The notes below the pieces were generated by a model that ran no database searches, was not told the origin of the DNA, and saw only the letters and a program-made list of their open reading frames with translations. Below, in pieces: positions 5,177-7,446 of a stretch of 7,446 nt of DNA. How positions within the stretch are numbered: position 1 is the stretch's first letter; each line of letters opens with the position of its first letter. Made by a program: the position numbers and the translations under genes. Source of the stretch: JALHTG01 sp964528315 (GTDB taxonomy: Archaea > Thermoproteota > Bathyarchaeia > 40CM-2-53-6 > JALHTG01); the NCBI GenBank assembly GCA_964528315.1, contig CAZGRO010000071.1, forward strand, positions 1 to 7,446. The letters run 5' to 3'.

Positions 5177-5989
5177 TTGGTGGACAGGTTTGAGCGGTTT
5201 CTCAGAATTGACCTTAACCAAGCGGAGAGAACGATTAAGAAACATCTCTGGGAGATAGGTCGCCTTCTGAAGTGGTTAGGACCAAGAGAATCGTTTTCAG
5301 TGGATGATCTTAGAAGCTATCTTGCTCTCTTCCAAGACAAGTCTCCAGCGACCAGAGCGAATGTATTGAAAAGTCTTCGAGTGTTCTTTAATCATTTCTT
5401 GCATAGGTCGGACCTCGTGGAGTCGTTTCGTTTCCCGAAAGAATCCTTTACGCCTAGGCAACTTCCGAGCAAAGATAGCCTAAGGCGGTTCTTCGACGCA
5501 TTAGACAACGACAGAGAGCGCGCGTTCTTCTTGTTAGCGGCAAGTTCTGGTCTTCGACGGTCTGAGTTACTGAGCTTAAGACGCGACGACTTGGATTTGG
5601 ACAACCGCTTGATCGTTCCGAAGAACGCACACCAGAACGCTTCGACCAAGAATTCTTGGATTTCGCTTTTCAACAATGAAGCCGAAACCTATCTCAGACG
5701 CTACCTAGAGAACCGAAAGAACGATTCAAATGAGTTGTGGCACGTAGGAGAAACCGCATTTAGGAAAGCGTTCAAGAAGGCGAGTCAGGTGTCTGGTGTT
5801 AAGCTCACTCCGCAAGACCTAAGGTTCTGGTTCGCAAACGAAATGAGCAGATTAAGCGTATCGGACCGAATCATTGACGCTCTTCAAGGCAGAACACCAA
5901 GAAGCATTTTGGCAAGACATTACAGCGATTTCAGTTCGGAGCGATTGAAGGAAGCGTATGATATGGCGAATCTGACTGTGCTGAACTGA
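5177..5989 (+). CDS. Archaeal tyrosine recombinase (phage/plasmid-type integrase)
   Basis: This is a site-specific recombinase that would integrate or excise an element at the neighbouring tRNA-Val gene. The frame is open back through the tRNA (GTG at 5078), but codons there encode tRNA sequence and the palindromic repeats, so TTG 5177 or GTG 5180 is the likelier start (about 270 residues). Numbered from 5078, the core-binding helical domain spans about 34-110. In the catalytic domain the first arginine is R160 (SSGLRRSELLSL), the lysine K191 and the QDLR box Q246/R249 (LTPQDLRFWF). R272 sits in LQGRTPRSILARHY and Y282 is the nucleophile. H-to-Q in box II and H-to-R in LQGR depart from the canonical R-K-HxxR-H-Y set, but resemble archaeal integrases as I recall them. 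The gene appears whole, not split, and no second mobility gene is visible. Confidence 0.92.
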   Translation: MVDRFERFLRIDLNQAERTIKKHLWEIGRLLKWLGPRESFSVDDLRSYLALFQDKSPATRANVLKSLRVFFNHFLHRSDLVESFRFPKESFTPRQLPSKDSLRRFFDALDNDRERAFFLLAASSGLRRSELLSLRRDDLDLDNRLIVPKNAHQNASTKNSWISLFNNEAETYLRRYLENRKNDSNELWHVGETAFRKAFKKASQVSGVKLTPQDLRFWFANEMSRLSVSDRIIDALQGRTPRSILARHYSDFSSERLKEAYDMANLTVLN

Positions 5990-5998
5990 CTTGGAGTC

Positions 5999-6007
5999 CT
6001 CTTTTTC
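5999..6007 (+). terminator. T-rich run after the integrase gene
   Basis: CTCTTTTTC lies about ten bases past the integrase stop, the kind of U-rich tract that ends archaeal transcripts. No strong hairpin is needed or seen. Confidence 0.4.
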
Positions 6008-6059
6008 GTCTGACTTCGCGTCCGCTGGAGATTTAGAGTCTCTGTCTTGCCAATCGAAA

Positions 6060-6186
6060 GTTATATCTACCGATAACAACCATAAATGACAGTTTGGCGT
6101 ACCACTGCCTTGTTCTTCAGTGGATGCTAGGCTCCAAGGTGGGGAGCTATAGAAATACCAAGAAAAGGAAGGGGTGATAATAGGTA
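6060..6186 (+). promoter_or_regulatory. Promoter and structured leader of the SnoaL-like gene
   Basis: GTTATAT (6060-6066) is a TATA candidate inside a small inverted repeat (GTTAT/ATAAC, 6060-6064 and 6073-6077), which would start a transcript near 6089. Two hairpins follow in the roughly 98-base leader. The first pairs CCACTG (6102-6107) with CAGTGG (6118-6123). The second pairs GGCTCC (6130-6135) with GGAGCT (6143-6148), including one G-U pair. CCTTG in the first loop (6108-6112) is complementary to CAAGG at 6135-6139 in the second, allowing a kissing or alternative fold. The strong Shine-Dalgarno GGTGAT is at 6173-6178. A second TATA candidate, CTATAGAAATA near 6147-6157, would give a short, unstructured leader instead. 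Confidence 0.4.
6173..6178 (+). promoter_or_regulatory. Shine-Dalgarno of the SnoaL-like gene
   Basis: GGTGAT matches the complement of the archaeal 16S rRNA 3' end and lies eight bases before ATG 6187. It fixes that start. Confidence 0.75.
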
Positions 6187-6603
6187 ATGGATAGAGGGAG
6201 AGCGGGCGACATCACTGCGGTCAAAAAGATGATAGACCAATATGCTGTCGGTTGTAACACTGGAGATTTCGATCTTTGGATTTCCTTATGGGCTGATGAT
6301 GGGGTGCAGATGCCACCAGACGCCCCTGCAAGAGTCGGAAAAGAGCAGATACGAAAAGCAATGGAGCCTGTATTTGATCAGATGATCTTGGATGTAGTGA
6401 TCACTAGTATAGAGGAGGCCAAGATATATGGCGACTTAGGATTAACTCGATGTACATACACATTGAAATTGACTCCCAAAGCAGGTGGCAAGACGATTAA
6501 CGCCATGCCAGATGGTAAAGCCTTGACTTTCTATGAAAGGCAATCTGATGGTTCTTGGAAGATTATGTATGATTGCTTTAACTCTAACGTGCCTCCAACC
6601 TAA
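6187..6603 (+). CDS. SnoaL/NTF2-like domain protein (DUF4440-type)
   Basis: The 138-residue protein fits one NTF2-like alpha+beta barrel. An N-terminal helix pair (ITAVKKMIDQYAVGCNTGDFDLWISLWADD, in overview about 9-38) carries the typical NTGD..LW.S.WADDG signature. GKEQIRKAM (51-59) follows, and the sheet ends in ALTFYERQSDGSWKIMYDCFNS. The fold makes a small cone-shaped pocket used by ketosteroid isomerases, polyketide cyclases and many uncharacterised small-molecule binding proteins. It is probably a soluble cytoplasmic dimer; no catalytic assignment is possible. It is a single gene with its own strong ribosome binding site, downstream of the integrase, and is probably cargo or neighbouring chromosomal sequence. 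It is not a known viral structural or replication protein. Confidence 0.9.
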   Translation: MDRGRAGDITAVKKMIDQYAVGCNTGDFDLWISLWADDGVQMPPDAPARVGKEQIRKAMEPVFDQMILDVVITSIEEAKIYGDLGLTRCTYTLKLTPKAGGKTINAMPDGKALTFYERQSDGSWKIMYDCFNSNVPPT

Positions 6604-6905
6604 CCAGAAAAGGAGCGACAGGCTCAGACGTAAACTCATATTTTCTCCTTTTAGCGCGCTAAGTCCTCAAACTCGTACAGTAGCTTCAAATCACCGAGAA
6701 CATCCACCGTAAACCTCTCTTTCTTTTTTCTCATAACTCTATTCTATTGTGTTTCTCGGACAGTCGATTGAGACAAGGCAGACTTCACGCCGTCGGCTTA
6801 GAACTCATTTGTCCGCGATTGAGTTAGCCAAGAATATACACCAAAATGTGTTTGTGGACTCTGAACAAATCTTGAGACATTTTTCTCCTTTTTCCAGACT
6901 GAAAA
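6604..6905. other. Gene-poor interval with terminator-like tracts and a palindrome
   Basis: No credible gene is seen. AAAAGGAG (6607-6614) and CTCCTTTT (6645-6652) form an 8-bp inverted repeat just after the SnoaL-like stop, ending in a T-rich run, a possible terminator. TTAGCGCGCTAA (6651-6662) is a perfect 12-bp palindrome. A 19-base pyrimidine tract (6714-6732) could be a second terminator. GAATATAC near 6831-6838 is a TATA candidate for the membrane gene that follows. Confidence 0.5.
6651..6662. repeat. Perfect 12-bp palindrome TTAGCGCGCTAA
   Basis: The sequence equals its own reverse complement and lies in an otherwise A/T- and pyrimidine-rich spacer. Its core AGCGCGCT is part of the longer palindrome at 7379-7392. 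Confidence 0.7.
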
Positions 6906-7256
6906 GTGCTAGACAAGTTTAATTCGAATAGTTGGAAGAACAGAACTCTTGTGCGTGAATTATACTCCGATAGAGAGATGATCCTAGTCTGGGCGGGATC
7001 AGTTCTAGGGGTAATTGTTAGTGAATTCTTTGTCTCCTCGCTGCAATTTGTCGCATCCAAGGTATCAACGTGGTCATTTTTGGATTGGTTTCTTTGGATT
7101 GTGGTTATTTGCGCCATATCTCTGGGATTCTCTATCAGCTTGTTTCTCTTCTTGGGAATTGTTGCTGCTTTCAACTCACGTGTCCTCACTCCAATCAATA
7201 GATTTCTTTATCTTTCACAGGCACGTCTACGGTTCAAAATGCGCAGATTGTTGTGA
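6906..7256 (+). CDS. Probable small membrane protein with two transmembrane helices
   Basis: The 116-residue frame starts at GTG 6906, just after an in-frame stop (6900-6902). Alternatives are GTG at codon 16 and ATG at codon 25. A charged N-terminus is followed by a hydrophobic helix (about 26-49), a short linker, a second very hydrophobic helix (about 61-88) and a basic tail (RLRFKMRRLL). No family is recognised. The consistent two-helix topology favours this strand over an overlapping 124-codon frame on the minus strand (7198-6824), which reads as an unstructured polar protein. No clear ribosome binding site is seen; a TATA candidate near 6831-6838 would give a leader of about 45 bases. 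Small membrane proteins of this kind are common on archaeal mobile elements, so element origin is plausible but unproven. Confidence 0.5.
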   Translation: MLDKFNSNSWKNRTLVRELYSDREMILVWAGSVLGVIVSEFFVSSLQFVASKVSTWSFLDWFLWIVVICAISLGFSISLFLFLGIVAAFNSRVLTPINRFLYLSQARLRFKMRRLL

Positions 7257-7446
7257 CATCTCGTCAAGACGGAGTAAGCCTAGTCACCCTGATCTTGTGC
7301 TAAACCCGTCTGAACAACGTCCGTATGAATTCGGCTGTCTGTATCTTTAATAACTCAAATCCAAGAACTACTACGGGAAGCGCGCGCGCGCTCACCCAAT
7401 CAACGATGACCACGAGGCGTTTCGAATGAGAAGGAGAGGATTTAGA
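7257..7446. other. Right-hand end of window without a confirmed gene
   Basis: No complete gene is seen. A (GC)6 run forms the 14-bp palindrome at 7379-7392. ATG 7426 opens a frame running off the window (MRRRGFR...), and AAGGAGAGG at 7431-7439 could instead be a ribosome binding site for a gene starting beyond the edge. Neither can be decided from here. Confidence 0.4.
7379..7392. repeat. Alternating GC palindrome AGCGCGCGCGCGCT
   Basis: This is a perfect 14-bp palindrome built on six GC dinucleotides. Alternating GC favours left-handed DNA. It stands out in an intergenic, moderately A/T-rich background. Confidence 0.7.

Noticed and set aside
6084..6128. A 14-codon frame starting at ATG 6085 in the SnoaL-like leader
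   Set aside because: It is very short, has no ribosome binding site and overlaps the hairpins; it cannot be supported as a leader peptide from sequence alone.
6824..7198. 124-codon minus-strand frame opposite the small membrane gene
   Set aside because: It encodes a polar, low-order protein with no motif, while the plus strand gives two clean transmembrane helices; it is probably a shadow.
7230..7238. CGGTTCAAA matches the tRNA-Val T arm at 5089-5097, suggesting a second attachment site
   Set aside because: Only nine bases match and the flanks differ; it lies inside the probable membrane gene, so chance is the better explanation.

Overview
The window reads as an archaeal metagenome-type contig. 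The archaeal signals are: TATA-like boxes about 25 bp ahead of inferred transcript starts (clearest for the tRNA gene), Shine-Dalgarno sequences of the GGTGAT/GAGGG type, GTG and TTG starts, an archaeal-type tyrosine integrase (R..K..QxxR..GR..Y) next to a tRNA gene, and archaeal-looking metabolic proteins. The lineage cannot be fixed from sequence alone; a TACK/Thermoproteota or Thermoplasmata-like archaeon is a guess.

Layout. Positions 1-1297 hold a tight two-gene unit: the end of a C-terminally anchored membrane protein, then a multi-pass membrane protein one base later. Both look like members of uncharacterised families that belong together. A minus-strand flavodoxin (1422-1886) converges on them. 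It diverges from a fumarylacetoacetate hydrolase (FAH)-family gene (2136-3098) across an intergenic region that contains 100 Ns. The Ns are flanked by two identical 55-base copies of the same sequence, which almost certainly marks an unmerged contig overlap; the true intergenic distance is then about 94 bp. A minus-strand PAP2-like membrane protein (3182-3772) and a plus-strand histone deacetylase/AcuC-family deacetylase (3823-4980) diverge from a 50-bp promoter region centred on a near-palindrome.

At 5038-5114 lies tRNA-Val(GAC) with an encoded CCA. Its 3' half runs straight into a tyrosine recombinase gene (probable start 5177 or 5180, end 5989). This is the classical arrangement of an element integrated into a tRNA gene. 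Between the two sit two tandem 12-bp palindromes (5147-5170), a strong candidate operator, promoter or recombinase arm site.

Downstream (5990-7446) gene density falls. There is a SnoaL/NTF2-like protein (6187-6603) behind a leader with two potentially interacting hairpins, a probable small two-helix membrane protein (6906-7256), and gene-poor stretches with GC-alternating palindromes. This is probably cargo or remnant of the integrated element, but the far attachment site is not visible. No CRISPR array, rRNA, transposase or recognised defence system is present.
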